From Ga0077555 sp041397775 (GTDB lineage: Bacteria > Pseudomonadota > Alphaproteobacteria > Rhizobiales > Hyphomicrobiaceae), in contig JAWKWB010000006.1 in NCBI GenBank assembly GCA_041397775.1, positions 392,022 through 456,021 of the forward strand: a DNA stretch of 64,000 nucleotides. The letters run 5' to 3'. Below, one piece after another: positions 52,120 to 61,622 of this stretch. The notes under the pieces are model-generated. The model saw nothing but the letters and a program-made list of their open reading frames with translations, ran no database searches and had not been told where the DNA came from. A program made the position numbers and the translations under genes. How positions within the stretch are numbered: the stretch's first letter is position 1; the number at the start of each line of letters is the position of its first letter.

Positions 52120-53952
52120 TCAGGTGCGCCGCTGCCGCTGCTGGCGTGCCAACCGCAATTCGCGATCATAGATCGGCTCGCCGCCGGGCACGCGGATATC
52201 GCGCACCATTTCCAGGATATGGCGCTTCGGATTCGGAGAAAGCCGCGTCACGACAAGCGTCGCAACCAGGGCGGCCGGGGCGCCGATAGCCGGAACGAGC
52301 GGCGCGGCCAGGGGAAACAGGCCGGCTGCCCCGAGGAGCAGGCCCAGCGTGGTGACGGCACAGCCGGCGGCCAGGCCGGCCAGCGCGCCCAGCGCGCTCG
52401 TCCGCTTCCACCAGATCGCCAGCATGATCACGGGAAACAAGGCGGCCGAGTAGGCCAGCGACCAGAGCATCAGGTCGAGGGGATCGCGGCTCGAGATGGC
52501 GGCAACGAGGGCGCCCACGGCCGCGACGACCGCGATCATGCCGCGATCGACGAGAAGGCGGCGTCCGGGCTCGTGGGGTTCGGCCACCGGGCCACCCAGC
52601 ACGTCCTCGCCCAGGATCGTGGCCATCTGGTTCAGGCTGCCGGCGGCCGTCGCCAGGGCTGCCGCCAGGACGCCGACGACGATCAGGTTGACGAGTGAGC
52701 TCGGAAAGCCCAGCAGAACAGGGAGGCTTTGCAGCACGGCATCGCGCTTGAAGGCCACGCCCGTCGCGGAGAGGGTCGGTGCGCGCGAGACGATCTCGGC
52801 CCAGCCCATGTCCACCAGGGCGCGCAATCCCGACGGCAGGCTGGAGGTGGGGCTGCCTGCGATCTGCGACACGAGAACGTCGCGCGTGAACACCGCCTGC
52901 GCCGACATCGTGAGCACGACGACGCCGGACAGGAATACCGCCCAACCGATCGATTTACGTGCTTCGTAGACGCTGGACGTTGCCGACGAGCGCGCCAGCA
53001 GCGACGGGGAGCCCGCCAGGCCCAGCATCATCCCGAGCATCGCCAGGACGTATGCGAGAGGACCGACCGTCGCGAATGGCGTCGCATAGCGCCCGACGAT
53101 CGCCTGTGCCTGCTGGCCCGGCAGGTCGAAGGCGAGCCGGTCGGCAAAGCCGACGGGGATGGCCTGCACCTCCTCGAGCCGGACCAGGGATTTCAGGATC
53201 GGGCCGTGGCTCAACTGGGGGATCGGCAGATTGGTCATGAGCACGGCGACGATGGCTGCCGGCAACAGGACAGTGGTCAACGCCGTCAACGCTTGCGCCG
53301 CCGACGACCACGTCAGCGAGCGGGTGCCGCCGGCGGCGAGTGTCACGGCAACGATCGTGGCGGCCATCAGGACGGCCAGGCCATCGGACAGCCCCAGAAG
53401 CCAGACGATCGACATCTGCGCGATGCGCAACTCGGCCACCACCAGCAGCAACAGCGGCACGACGACGACGGAGGCTGCAACGAGCCGCACCAGATTGCTC
53501 TCGAACCGCAGGCACAGGAACGTCGGCAAGCTCGGCGCTCCGAACTTGCGCAGAAAGGGAGCGATCAGGAGGACGGAAATGACAAAACCGGTGACGAGGC
53601 CGACGGGCAGGCACAGACCGTCGAAGCCAGCCAGAAACAGGATGCCCGTGAAGGCGACGAGACCGGTGCCGCCAAGTGCGGAGACTGCCAAACCCAGCCC
53701 GACGTAGAACGAGGGCACCCGTCGCCCCGACAGCAGGAAGTCGTGGGGCAGTTTCGTGTACGCCGTCACCCCGATCGCAGCGTAAAGGGCCAGCGAGCCG
53801 AGCGTCATGACCGAGCGCAGGCGCGAATCGACGACACCGAGTTGCTCGAAGATCATGAGCAGGATGACGAGCCCGGCGAGGCTTGCGGCGAAGATGCCGA
53901 AGTACACTCCCAGAAGCGGATTGACACGTTGAGATCGAGCTCTGGTCGGCAT
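52120..53952 (-). CDS. Sodium:solute symporter of the VC_2705 (ActP-related) group
   Basis: A 610-residue SLC5-type symporter with about thirteen helices, including FLLSGRRVPSFYVGLGLAVSALGG near residue 70 (in part), GLAGSPSLLARSSATSS near 300 and AAALATAAGSLNQMA near 450. This group occurs with a DUF4212 small subunit, whose gene lies seven bases upstream, so both probably form one transporter for acetate or related short acids. ATG 53952 is the best start; a codon at 53994 would overlap the small-subunit gene. Confidence 0.88.
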   Translation of the reverse strand: MPTRARSQRVNPLLGVYFGIFAASLAGLVILLMIFEQLGVVDSRLRSVMTLGSLALYAAIGVTAYTKLPHDFLLSGRRVPSFYVGLGLAVSALGGTGLVAFTGILFLAGFDGLCLPVGLVTGFVISVLLIAPFLRKFGAPSLPTFLCLRFESNLVRLVAASVVVVPLLLLVVAELRIAQMSIVWLLGLSDGLAVLMAATIVAVTLAAGGTRSLTWSSAAQALTALTTVLLPAAIVAVLMTNLPIPQLSHGPILKSLVRLEEVQAIPVGFADRLAFDLPGQQAQAIVGRYATPFATVGPLAYVLAMLGMMLGLAGSPSLLARSSATSSVYEARKSIGWAVFLSGVVVLTMSAQAVFTRDVLVSQIAGSPTSSLPSGLRALVDMGWAEIVSRAPTLSATGVAFKRDAVLQSLPVLLGFPSSLVNLIVVGVLAAALATAAGSLNQMATILGEDVLGGPVAEPHEPGRRLLVDRGMIAVVAAVGALVAAISSRDPLDLMLWSLAYSAALFPVIMLAIWWKRTSALGALAGLAAGCAVTTLGLLLGAAGLFPLAAPLVPAIGAPAALVATLVVTRLSPNPKRHILEMVRDIRVPGGEPIYDRELRLARQQRQRRT

Positions 53953-53959
53953 CGTCAGC

Positions 53960-54220
53960 TCATGCGTCTTCGTTGGCGCCGTGCCAATGGTCAAGCGCGT
54001 CCTGCCGGTTCACGAAAACACATACCGTGATGATCGCGATCAGAACGAGACCGTGGCAGGCAAGGAAATACCCCAGCGGGAAGCCGAGGAACTTGAAGCC
54101 GTTCAAGCGCCCCGCGTAGATGGGGAAGACCACCATGATGACGAGGAACGGCACCAGGCTCGTCAGCATTTGCCACTTCGTGTGGCGCCAATAGGGCTTG
54201 CGTTCCTTGCGCTCGATCAT
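53960..54220 (-). CDS. Symporter small subunit (DUF4212)
   Basis: An 86-residue protein with two membrane helices (about 20-40 and 50-72) and the DUF4212 pattern YWRHTKWQMLTSLVP and FLGFPLGYFLACHGLVL in part. It directly precedes the sodium symporter gene and is the obligate small partner in this system. It is divergent from the CrbR-like regulator gene. Confidence 0.9.
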   Translation of the reverse strand: MIERKERKPYWRHTKWQMLTSLVPFLVIMVVFPIYAGRLNGFKFLGFPLGYFLACHGLVLIAIITVCVFVNRQDALDHWHGANEDA

Positions 54221-54273
54221 CCCGCCCCCTCGATCCGGCCCGGCCGGCCTTAGCCTTAGTTGCGCACGCTGTC

Positions 54274-54302
54274 TTGACCGCGCGGCTCGACTTTAGTCTC
54301 AT
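54274..54302 (+). promoter_or_regulatory. Weak candidate promoter for the CrbR-like gene
   Basis: TTGACC at 54274 and TCTCAT at 54297 are 17 bases apart, a fair -35 box and a poor -10 box. They lie in the 281-base gap between the divergent symporter and regulator genes. Confidence 0.25.
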
Positions 54303-54501
54303 AGTTGCCCAGAATACGGTCTTCATGCGGCAAAGTCGGTCATTAAGCGTGCACATCCGGGCGCGATTCGCGGACAGAGGCTGCGATGCAAACGAATCAC
54401 GATAACGCTACCTTCTCGGGCACAACCTCGCCACCGGCGGAATGGCTCTGTGGGCTCATGGCCGGTCGTATCGGGGTGCGGAGAGTGAAGAGGTCTGGCG
54501 C

Positions 54502-55164
54502 ATGACCGGTCAACGCATCATCATCGTTGACGACCATCCTCTGTTTCGGGACGCACTCAGTCTCGCGATCTCGGCCGCGCTGCCTGGGGCGGAGATCCTG
54601 GGGGCTGGTTCCCTCGACGAATTGAGCGAGCGGCTGGATACCGACAACAATCTGGACCTCGTGCTGCTCGACCTGACGATGCCGGGGGTCAAAGGGCTAT
54701 CGGGCCTCCTCTATCTGCGCGCCGAACATCCCCAAATTCCAGTCGTGATCGTGTCCGCGACCGAGGATGCGACAACGATCCATCGCTGCATGGATTGCGG
54801 CGCCTCGGGCTTCGTGCCGAAGTCGGTTCCCGAACATGAAATCAAGGAAGCGGTACTCGCGGTCCTCGCCGGCGAACTGTGGGTTCCGCAAGGGCTCGTC
54901 AGCGACCGCGTCGACGACAAGGAGACGAGCGACATCATCGCGCGGATCTCGACACTGACACCGCAGCAGATCCGCGTGCTCATGATGCTCGACGACGAAG
55001 GCATCTCGAACAAGCTGATCGCCTATCGCTTCGGGGTGAAGGAGGCGACGATCAAGGCGCACGTCTCCGAGATCCTCAAGAAACTCGACGTCGACAACCG
55101 GACGCAGGCCTCCAACGCCTTCAAGAAGGTGAGCGCGCTCGATTGGCAGAAGGCAAAAGCCTGA
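54502..55164 (+). CDS. crbR: LuxR-type response regulator, CrbR-like
   Basis: A 220-residue two-component regulator. The receiver domain (5-120) has IVDDHPLF, the phospho-acceptor in LLDLTMPG near residue 55, and the lysine in FVPKS near 107; the LuxR helix-turn-helix (about 150-210) reads LTPQQIRVLMM...SNKLIAYRFGVKEATIKAHV. In Vibrio and Pseudomonas, CrbR/ErdR-type regulators control acetyl-CoA synthetase and acetate uptake with a symporter-fused kinase. That kinase type and an ActP-like symporter flank this gene, supporting the name. ATG 54502 is preferred over an upstream in-frame codon by family fit. Confidence 0.8.
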   Translation: MTGQRIIIVDDHPLFRDALSLAISAALPGAEILGAGSLDELSERLDTDNNLDLVLLDLTMPGVKGLSGLLYLRAEHPQIPVVIVSATEDATTIHRCMDCGASGFVPKSVPEHEIKEAVLAVLAGELWVPQGLVSDRVDDKETSDIIARISTLTPQQIRVLMMLDDEGISNKLIAYRFGVKEATIKAHVSEILKKLDVDNRTQASNAFKKVSALDWQKAKA

Positions 55165-55221
55165 CGCGGCGGCTCACGAGGCCACGGGGCCGGGTCTCGG
55201 TGCCGGATTGAGCTGGCGTGA

Positions 55222-58200
55222 TCATTCCGCGGCTGCGGCCCGCTTCAGCGCCATCTGACTGATCGTCGCCCGCAGCGCCGCCGCTTTCAGCGGCTTGCGC
55301 AGGAGCCCGCACCCGGCCTGACGCACCTCGCGCTGCACCTCGGCCGAGTAATCCGCGGTGATGATGACGGCCGGCACATCCGGGCCGAGCATAGGCCGCA
55401 GCAACTGCAGCGCTTCCAGGCCGGACCCCTCGTCGAGGTGATAATCGAGGAATACGATGTCGGGCCGCACGGGATCGCCGCTCAACCGGCTTCGTGCCGC
55501 CTCGCCGCTGACGGCGAGAATGGTGCGGCACCCCCAGCCCGACAGCAGCGCCTGCATCGCGTCCAGCACATCGGCCTCATTGTCGATGCAAAGCGCCAGG
55601 CAGCCGGAAATATCGACGCCGACACCGGTCGCGGGCGATTTGCGCACTTCGGGCAGCCCAGCCGAGGCACGCGGCTGACGGACGGAGAACGTCGAGCCCT
55701 GGCCCGGGGTGGAAACGACGCCGACCTGGGTGCCCAGAACCTTGCCGATGCGCTCCACGATCGAAAGGCCGAGGCCCAAACCGCGCACCGTGGCGGCGGT
55801 TTCCTCGAGGCGCCGGAACTCCTTGAAGATCAGGTCCTGCTTGGCGCTGGGGATGCCCGGCCCCGTGTCGCTGACCTGGATGACGACATCGTCGCCCCGC
55901 CGGCGGCAGCCGACGACGACGCCACCGCGCCGCGTGTACTTGACGGCGTTGCCGACGAGGTTCTGCAGGACGCGCTGCAGGAGCTTGCGGTCCGAACGCA
56001 CCCACGATTTCGTCTCGACGAAGCGCAGCTCGAGGCCCTTGGCGCGCGCCATGGGCTCGAACTCCAGGCGCAGGCGCTCGAAAATATCCGCGAGGCTGAC
56101 CGCCTGCCATTCGGGTGCCGTGTGGCCGGCGTCGAGGCGCGAAATGTCCAGCAGGGCGCCGAGAATCTCCTCCACCGCGTCGAGCGAGGCATCGATATTG
56201 CGGGCGAGGCGCTCTTCGGGGGCATCCTTGGTCTGCTCCAGCAGGGACGACGCATAAAGGCGCGCGGCATTGAGCGGCTGCAGAATGTCGTGGCTGGCGG
56301 CCGCCAGGAACCGCGTCTTGTCGAGGTTCGCTTCGTCCGCCTTGGTCTTGGCGACCGCCAGCGCCGCATTCACGTTCAAGAGCTCCGTCGTGCGCTCGCG
56401 TACGCGCCGCTCCAGGGTCTCGTTTGCGCGCTCCAGAGCATCGGCCGCGGCGACGCGATCGGTGATGTCGGAATAGGTCGTGACGATGCCGCCTTGCGGC
56501 AAAGGCACGGTGCGGATCTCGAGAATGCGATTTCTGGAGCGCATGCGAAGCTGGAAGGTGCGGTGATCGACGGCAAGCTTCACATAGGCCTCGGTCACGA
56601 AGGCATCGGCACTGCCGGACCCGACATCGTCATTCTCGGCGACGGCGCGGAGGATCTGCTGCAGGGGCACGCCGACGCGCCCGAGTTGGGCTGGAAAGCC
56701 GAGCAACTCGCGGAACTGACGGTTCCAGCAGATGAGCTGCATGTCGCGATCGAAGACGCTGAGGCCGTGGCGAACCTGGTCGAGCGCCGACTGGAGCAGG
56801 TCGCGATTGTACTGGATCGCCTCGGATGCGTCGTCGAGCAGGCGTAGCGCCGACTGGCTGGAGACGTTGCCGCGTTTCAACAGGAGCGACAGCACGAGAC
56901 GCGCGGATGCCGCGCCGATCGCACTCGACAGCAGGTGCTCGGTGAAGCGGATCGTGGCGACGTCGGCTTCCGCGTGCGGCTGCCAGGTCATGGCACGGCT
57001 CGCGACGTGCTCGCGGAAGGACCGTTCGGCGCGCTCGTCGCCGAGATAACGGCCGACCGTCTGCTTCAGGTCGCCCATGGTCAGCGTCGTTCGCCAGAGG
57101 CGGAAGACCGGGGTCGCGACGGGGCGCGGCAGGTCGTCGAGCACGAAGATCTGGGACTGCAATCGCTCGATGGGGACAGGGGGGCGCAGCAGCGACACGA
57201 AGACGAACGTGGCCACGTTGAACATCAAGCTCAACAGGACGCCGTGGGGCAATGGATCGAAGTTCAGGTAGAGCAGCGCCTCGGGCTTCAAGAGCCCGAT
57301 GCCGAAGGGACCGTCGTTGACGACGCTGAGGGGCATGAACCCCGCGCGCGCGATCCACGGCAGCAGCAGCGTATAAGCCCAGAGCGTGAAGCCAGCCAGG
57401 ATGCCTGCGATGGCACCGCGCGCGGTGGCGCGTCGCCACACGAGGCCGCCGAAGAATGCAGGCGCGAGCTGCGCAATGACCGCGAAGGAAATCAGGCCGA
57501 TTTGCGCCAGACCATGCACCTGGCCGAGCGCATGGTGCACGACGTAGGCCAGGAACAGGACCGCCAGGATGACGACGCGCCGGATCGGGAGCAGCAAGCC
57601 GGCAACCGCCTCGTCGTTCGACGTCTTGTCGCCGACGAGTTGGCGGCTCAGCAGCCATGGCACGACGCAGCCGTTGCAGATCATGATGGCGAGCGCGACG
57701 CCATCGACGATGACCATGGCCGTGGCGGCCGACAGGCCGCCGATGAAGGCCAATATGGCGAGCCAATCCGCGCTGACCGCCAACGGCAGGCTCAGCACGA
57801 ACATGTCGGGGGTGACGCTACCGCCAGGCAGCAGGTAGATCTTACCGGCCGCCGCGATCGGCACGACGAACAGATTGATGAGCACGAGATAAAGCGGAAA
57901 GAGCCATGCGGCGCGCTTGATCTCGCTCTCCGAGTTGCTCTCCACGACGGTCACATGAAACTGGCGCGGCAGCAGGATGATGCAGACGAGGCTCAGCAAC
58001 GTCACGGTCATCCACATGCCGCCGTTGAGCCCCTGGCTGAACAGCGCCGTCAATTCCCGGCTTTCGCGGATACGCCCGAGGAGCGACACGGGGCCGCCCA
58101 GCATGGTGAACAGGACGAAGGCACCGATGGCGAGGAAGGCGGCCAGCTTCACCACCGATTCCGTCGCGACGGCGAGCATGAGGCCATCCTGGTGCTCCGT

Positions 58201-58761
58201 CGCGTCGATGTGGCGCGTGCCGAACAACACGGCGAAGATGGCGAGCGCCATTGCCACGACCAGTGCGGTGTCGATCGGCACGTGCGTGAACGACGTGATG
58301 CCCCCGAGCGGGCGAGGGCCCAGCAGGGTCTCGATCGAGACCGCCACGGCTTTAAGTTGCAGCGCCATGTAGGGCAGCGTTCCGGCCACGGCGATGGCCG
58401 CGACGATGGCCGCGACGGCCGGGCTCTTGCCATAGCGCGCAGCCAGGAAGTCGGCGACCGAGGTGATGTTCTGGCTCTTGGCGATACGCACGATGCGCTG
58501 CAGGAGCGGCCAACCCAGCGCGAACATCAGAACCGGGCCGAGGTAGACGGGGATGAAGTCGTACCCGGTCGCGGCCGAAAGGCCGACGCTACCGAAGAAG
58601 GTCCACGACGAGCAATAGACCGCGAGCGAGAGGGCGTAGATCAGCGGGCGTCCGCCGCCGTCCTTGCGCACGCGCACGAAACGATCGCCGGCCCATGCGA
58701 GTGCGAACAGCGTGCCCACATAGCCGAACCCCAGCAACGTGACCGTCCAGCCCTCGATCAT
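55222..58761 (-). CDS. crbS: Hybrid histidine kinase with SLC5 symporter domain, CrbS-like
   Basis: A 1179-residue inner-membrane hybrid kinase. Residues 1-530 are a thirteen-helix sodium:solute-symporter-like domain, 530-650 a linker, about 660-790 a PAS domain (LICWNRQFRELLGFP), then a coiled coil, the phospho-histidine in AAASHDILQPL near 823, the ATPase domain with NLVGNAVKYT, DTGPGIP and GLGLGLSIVE, and a receiver with the acceptor in VFLDYHLDEG near 1104. This layout is that of CrbS/MxtR, the acetate-switch kinase. ATG 58761 has GGAG five bases before; a GTG two codons earlier is open. It converges with the crbR-like gene. Confidence 0.85.
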   Translation of the reverse strand: MIEGWTVTLLGFGYVGTLFALAWAGDRFVRVRKDGGGRPLIYALSLAVYCSSWTFFGSVGLSAATGYDFIPVYLGPVLMFALGWPLLQRIVRIAKSQNITSVADFLAARYGKSPAVAAIVAAIAVAGTLPYMALQLKAVAVSIETLLGPRPLGGITSFTHVPIDTALVVAMALAIFAVLFGTRHIDATEHQDGLMLAVATESVVKLAAFLAIGAFVLFTMLGGPVSLLGRIRESRELTALFSQGLNGGMWMTVTLLSLVCIILLPRQFHVTVVESNSESEIKRAAWLFPLYLVLINLFVVPIAAAGKIYLLPGGSVTPDMFVLSLPLAVSADWLAILAFIGGLSAATAMVIVDGVALAIMICNGCVVPWLLSRQLVGDKTSNDEAVAGLLLPIRRVVILAVLFLAYVVHHALGQVHGLAQIGLISFAVIAQLAPAFFGGLVWRRATARGAIAGILAGFTLWAYTLLLPWIARAGFMPLSVVNDGPFGIGLLKPEALLYLNFDPLPHGVLLSLMFNVATFVFVSLLRPPVPIERLQSQIFVLDDLPRPVATPVFRLWRTTLTMGDLKQTVGRYLGDERAERSFREHVASRAMTWQPHAEADVATIRFTEHLLSSAIGAASARLVLSLLLKRGNVSSQSALRLLDDASEAIQYNRDLLQSALDQVRHGLSVFDRDMQLICWNRQFRELLGFPAQLGRVGVPLQQILRAVAENDDVGSGSADAFVTEAYVKLAVDHRTFQLRMRSRNRILEIRTVPLPQGGIVTTYSDITDRVAAADALERANETLERRVRERTTELLNVNAALAVAKTKADEANLDKTRFLAAASHDILQPLNAARLYASSLLEQTKDAPEERLARNIDASLDAVEEILGALLDISRLDAGHTAPEWQAVSLADIFERLRLEFEPMARAKGLELRFVETKSWVRSDRKLLQRVLQNLVGNAVKYTRRGGVVVGCRRRGDDVVIQVSDTGPGIPSAKQDLIFKEFRRLEETAATVRGLGLGLSIVERIGKVLGTQVGVVSTPGQGSTFSVRQPRASAGLPEVRKSPATGVGVDISGCLALCIDNEADVLDAMQALLSGWGCRTILAVSGEAARSRLSGDPVRPDIVFLDYHLDEGSGLEALQLLRPMLGPDVPAVIITADYSAEVQREVRQAGCGLLRKPLKAAALRATISQMALKRAAAAE

Positions 58762-59190
58762 GCGCACTCCGCCCTGGTGATTGGCGCGGGATCATAGCAG
58801 AGAGACGCAGGCTTGTGGGGCGATCGGATCTGGCGGGGACCGGAGCCTGGCCGCCCCCTCGATCGGCGCACCGCTGCCAACGAGGCTCTCGCCACTCGAA
58901 TCACGGCGGCAATGCCGGTGGGAGTGTGCGGCGCCCGACATCACCGGCAGCGCAGGTCCATTCCGGCGGGATTATGGGGAGCACCCCTCTTTCTAATCGC
59001 CGCAATAACAACGCCGTCTCCTCCGCGAGCGGGACATTCTGCGATCGGATACTCCCTATCCACTTAATATTCAGATATGAGAATGCTTGCATCGACCAAC
59101 GCAGGCTTGTTAGCCTGACATCCCCCGGGCGATGCGCCGCCAGAATGTGCTTCGCCCCAATAATAATTTCGTGACAAGGAGGAGAGGCCA
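58762..59190. other. Intergenic region upstream of the sulfite dehydrogenase operon
   Basis: 429 bases without a supported gene between divergent crbS and the sulfite dehydrogenase gene. The right third is A/T-richer (around CACTTAATATTCAGATATG at 59060) and holds a perfect six-base inverted repeat CAGGCT-TGTT-AGCCTG at 59102-59117, a candidate operator for the downstream genes. AAGGAGGAG at 59178-59186 is the ribosome site of the next gene. Confidence 0.5.
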
Positions 59191-60501
59191 ATGAAAGGCA
59201 AAAACGTCGAGCGCGGATTATTCGAGCTTTATTCCGATGATCCGGAACGCGCGGACGCCGTGGTTTTCGGCCGGCAACCCGATAATTCCAGGCGCGGCTT
59301 CATCAAGGGGGCGAGTTTGGCCGCGATGGGTGCAGCCATCGGCTCGGCCATTCCCTTCGGACGCAACATGCCGATGGGGTTCATTCCATTGGCACTGGCG
59401 CAGAAGGCCGGGCTCGCAGTTCCGGGAAAAGACGGCCTCGTGGCTTTCAACGATCGTCCGTGGAATGCGGAGACGCCGGCGCACCTGCTCGATGACGACG
59501 TGACTCCGATCAACCGGCACTTCGTGCGCAACAATGGCGGCGTGCCGGAGAAGACCGACCCTCAGGGGTGGATGCTCAAGGTGGACGGGGCGGTCAACAA
59601 GCCCCTGGATCTCTCCATCGACGACCTGAAGAAACGGTTCAAACCGGTCAACCTGAAACTCACCATCGAATGTGGCGGCAACGGCCGGGCAGGCTTCAAT
59701 CCGCCGGCGTCGGGCAACCAGTGGACGTACGGCGCGGTCGGCAACGCGGAATGGACCGGTGTGCGGCTGGCGGACGTGCTCAAGGAAGCGGGCTTGAAGC
59801 CGGAGGCCGTCTACACCGGCCACTATGGCGCCGACCCTCACCTGTCGGGCGATCCGAAGAAGGTCTCGATCTCGCGCGGCGTCCCCATCGCAAAGGCGAT
59901 GGACCCCGACACGATCATCGCCTTCGCGATGAATGGAAAGGCACTGCATCCCCTCAATGGCGCCCCGCTTCGCGTCGTGGCGCCGGGCTGGCCCGGTTCG
60001 TGCTCGCAGAAATGGCTGACGAGGATCTGGGTGCGCGACAAGGTGCACGACGGGGCCAAGATGACGGGTAGCGCCTACAGGATGCCCGGCTATCCCGTTG
60101 CTCCCGGCGAGAAGGTGCCCACATCTGCCTTCGAGATCATCCAGTCGATGCCGGTGAAGTCGATCATCACCAGCCCGCAGTCGGGTGTGACGCTCGCCAA
60201 GGGCACGACCGCCCTCGATGTCCGCGGGCATGCCTGGGCCGGCGACCTGGCGGTGCGGGAGGTGCATGTTTCGGTGGATTTCGGCGCGACGTGGACGAAG
60301 GCCGATCTCTCGCCGGCGCCCAACGGCCATTCCTGGCAGCGGTGGCGCGCCAAGGTGGCGCTACCCAAGCACGGCTACTACGAGATCTGGGCGCGCGCGA
60401 CCGACGCGAAAGGAACGGCGCAACCATTCGCGGTGGCCTGGAATCCCAAGGGCTACCTGAACAATGCCATGCATCGCATTGCGGTGCGCGTGGCAGCGTA
60501 A
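59191..60501 (+). CDS. Molybdopterin sulfite dehydrogenase (SoxC/SorA-like), Tat-exported
   Basis: A 436-residue sulfite-oxidase-family enzyme that oxidises sulfite to sulfate in the periplasm. A hydrophilic 30-residue extension precedes the twin-arginine motif SRRGFIKG near residue 34 and the hydrophobic leader segment. The molybdenum ligand is the cysteine in IECGGNGR near 162; PGWPGSCSQKWLTRI near 270 and the C-terminal Mo-co dimerisation domain (about 320-430) follow. It lies 100 bases before a diheme cytochrome gene, its likely electron acceptor. The family call is firm; SoxC versus SorA type is not settled because no other sox genes are near. Confidence 0.9.
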   Translation: MKGKNVERGLFELYSDDPERADAVVFGRQPDNSRRGFIKGASLAAMGAAIGSAIPFGRNMPMGFIPLALAQKAGLAVPGKDGLVAFNDRPWNAETPAHLLDDDVTPINRHFVRNNGGVPEKTDPQGWMLKVDGAVNKPLDLSIDDLKKRFKPVNLKLTIECGGNGRAGFNPPASGNQWTYGAVGNAEWTGVRLADVLKEAGLKPEAVYTGHYGADPHLSGDPKKVSISRGVPIAKAMDPDTIIAFAMNGKALHPLNGAPLRVVAPGWPGSCSQKWLTRIWVRDKVHDGAKMTGSAYRMPGYPVAPGEKVPTSAFEIIQSMPVKSIITSPQSGVTLAKGTTALDVRGHAWAGDLAVREVHVSVDFGATWTKADLSPAPNGHSWQRWRAKVALPKHGYYEIWARATDAKGTAQPFAVAWNPKGYLNNAMHRIAVRVAA

Positions 60502-60604
60502 GCGTCGAGGGCGCGGCCCCTGGAGCACAAGGGCCGCGCCGTTCCGAAAAAATCAGACTTGGGCAAGCGCGGCTGGAAACAGCGGCCGCGCACGTGGAGG
60601 TTTC

Positions 60605-61423
60605 ATGTCAGGCCGCCGGTTCCGACGCATCGCAGAATTGGCTTTGATATCGTTTTTTTTCGCGATCCCTCACGCTGGAGACGTCGAAGCCGCGGACATT
60701 GCAAAGCAAATTGCGAAAGCCGATATCGAACACGGCAAATCGGTCGCGCTACGCTGCAAAGCCTGCCACACCCTCGACAATGGGGGGCGACACGTGCTCG
60801 GTCCCAATCTCTGGAAAATCGTTGGGCGCGGCATTGGCCAGGTCACCGATTTTACGCGGTATTCCGACGCGATAAAGAAGCGCGGCGGAAAATGGGATTT
60901 GGCCAATCTCGATGCGTTCCTGGAGAGCCCGAAGACCTGGGCGCCGGGCACCCGGATGACCTTCCCCGGCATCCCCGACGAGGACGATCGGATCGACCTG
61001 CTCGCCTACCTGCTGACGCTCAACGACGTCCCGCCACGACAGGCCGCAACCTCGCAGCCGCCGCAGAGTGCGCCGCCGGCGAAGCGGCGCTCGTCGATCG
61101 ACTACGGCGGCATGCCGGACGGCGAAGGCCGGGACATGGTCGCCGTCATATGCGGGGCCTGCCACTCGCTTCGCACCGTCACTCAGCAAGGCCTGTCGCA
61201 GGACCGGTGGGACGAGCTCATGGATTGGATGGTCGAGAAGCAGGGCATGGCCCCCCTCGACTCGGAGACACGCAAGGCGATCGTCGGCTATCTCACCGAG
61301 CACTACGGACCAAGCCGGCGGGCGCGCGGCTTGCAGACGACGAACCCGATGATGCCCGCCATGCCGATGATGCCGTCCATGGCGCCCCCGCTCCCCCCGC
61401 CGCCGCCCGAAGAGAAGAAATAG
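60605..61423 (+). CDS. Diheme c-type cytochrome partner of the sulfite dehydrogenase
   Basis: A 272-residue periplasmic cytochrome. Signal peptide 1-29; first cytochrome c domain (about 35-135) with CKACH near 51 and the axial methionine in GTRMTFPGI near 118, as in cytochrome c550/c2; second, shorter domain (about 175-240) with CGACH near 190; then a tail of methionine- and proline-rich repeats (NPMMPAMPMMPSMAPP) and a charged end. GGAGG is five bases before ATG. It probably takes electrons from the sulfite dehydrogenase and passes them to the respiratory chain. Confidence 0.88.
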   Translation: MSGRRFRRIAELALISFFFAIPHAGDVEAADIAKQIAKADIEHGKSVALRCKACHTLDNGGRHVLGPNLWKIVGRGIGQVTDFTRYSDAIKKRGGKWDLANLDAFLESPKTWAPGTRMTFPGIPDEDDRIDLLAYLLTLNDVPPRQAATSQPPQSAPPAKRRSSIDYGGMPDGEGRDMVAVICGACHSLRTVTQQGLSQDRWDELMDWMVEKQGMAPLDSETRKAIVGYLTEHYGPSRRARGLQTTNPMMPAMPMMPSMAPPLPPPPPEEKK

Positions 61424-61622
61424 AAGACAGCGGGCTCAGCCCCACGCCCCTCGATCCTACGGGCCCTTGCACGCATCGGCGGACCGGGGCACGCTGGCAA
61501 TGAACTGCCCGCGCGGCATCCTGTGTTCGCGCTCCCACATTCGGCGACACGCCCTGCCACGCGGGTACCGAACCACACAGTCGCGAAGCGATATCCCGCC
61601 GCAACGAGCCAAGGTCCCATTC

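Noticed and set aside
26264..61423. Functional link between the TauE permease and the sulfite dehydrogenase
   Set aside because: The genes are 33 kb apart with no shared motif, and TauE family members move several anions.
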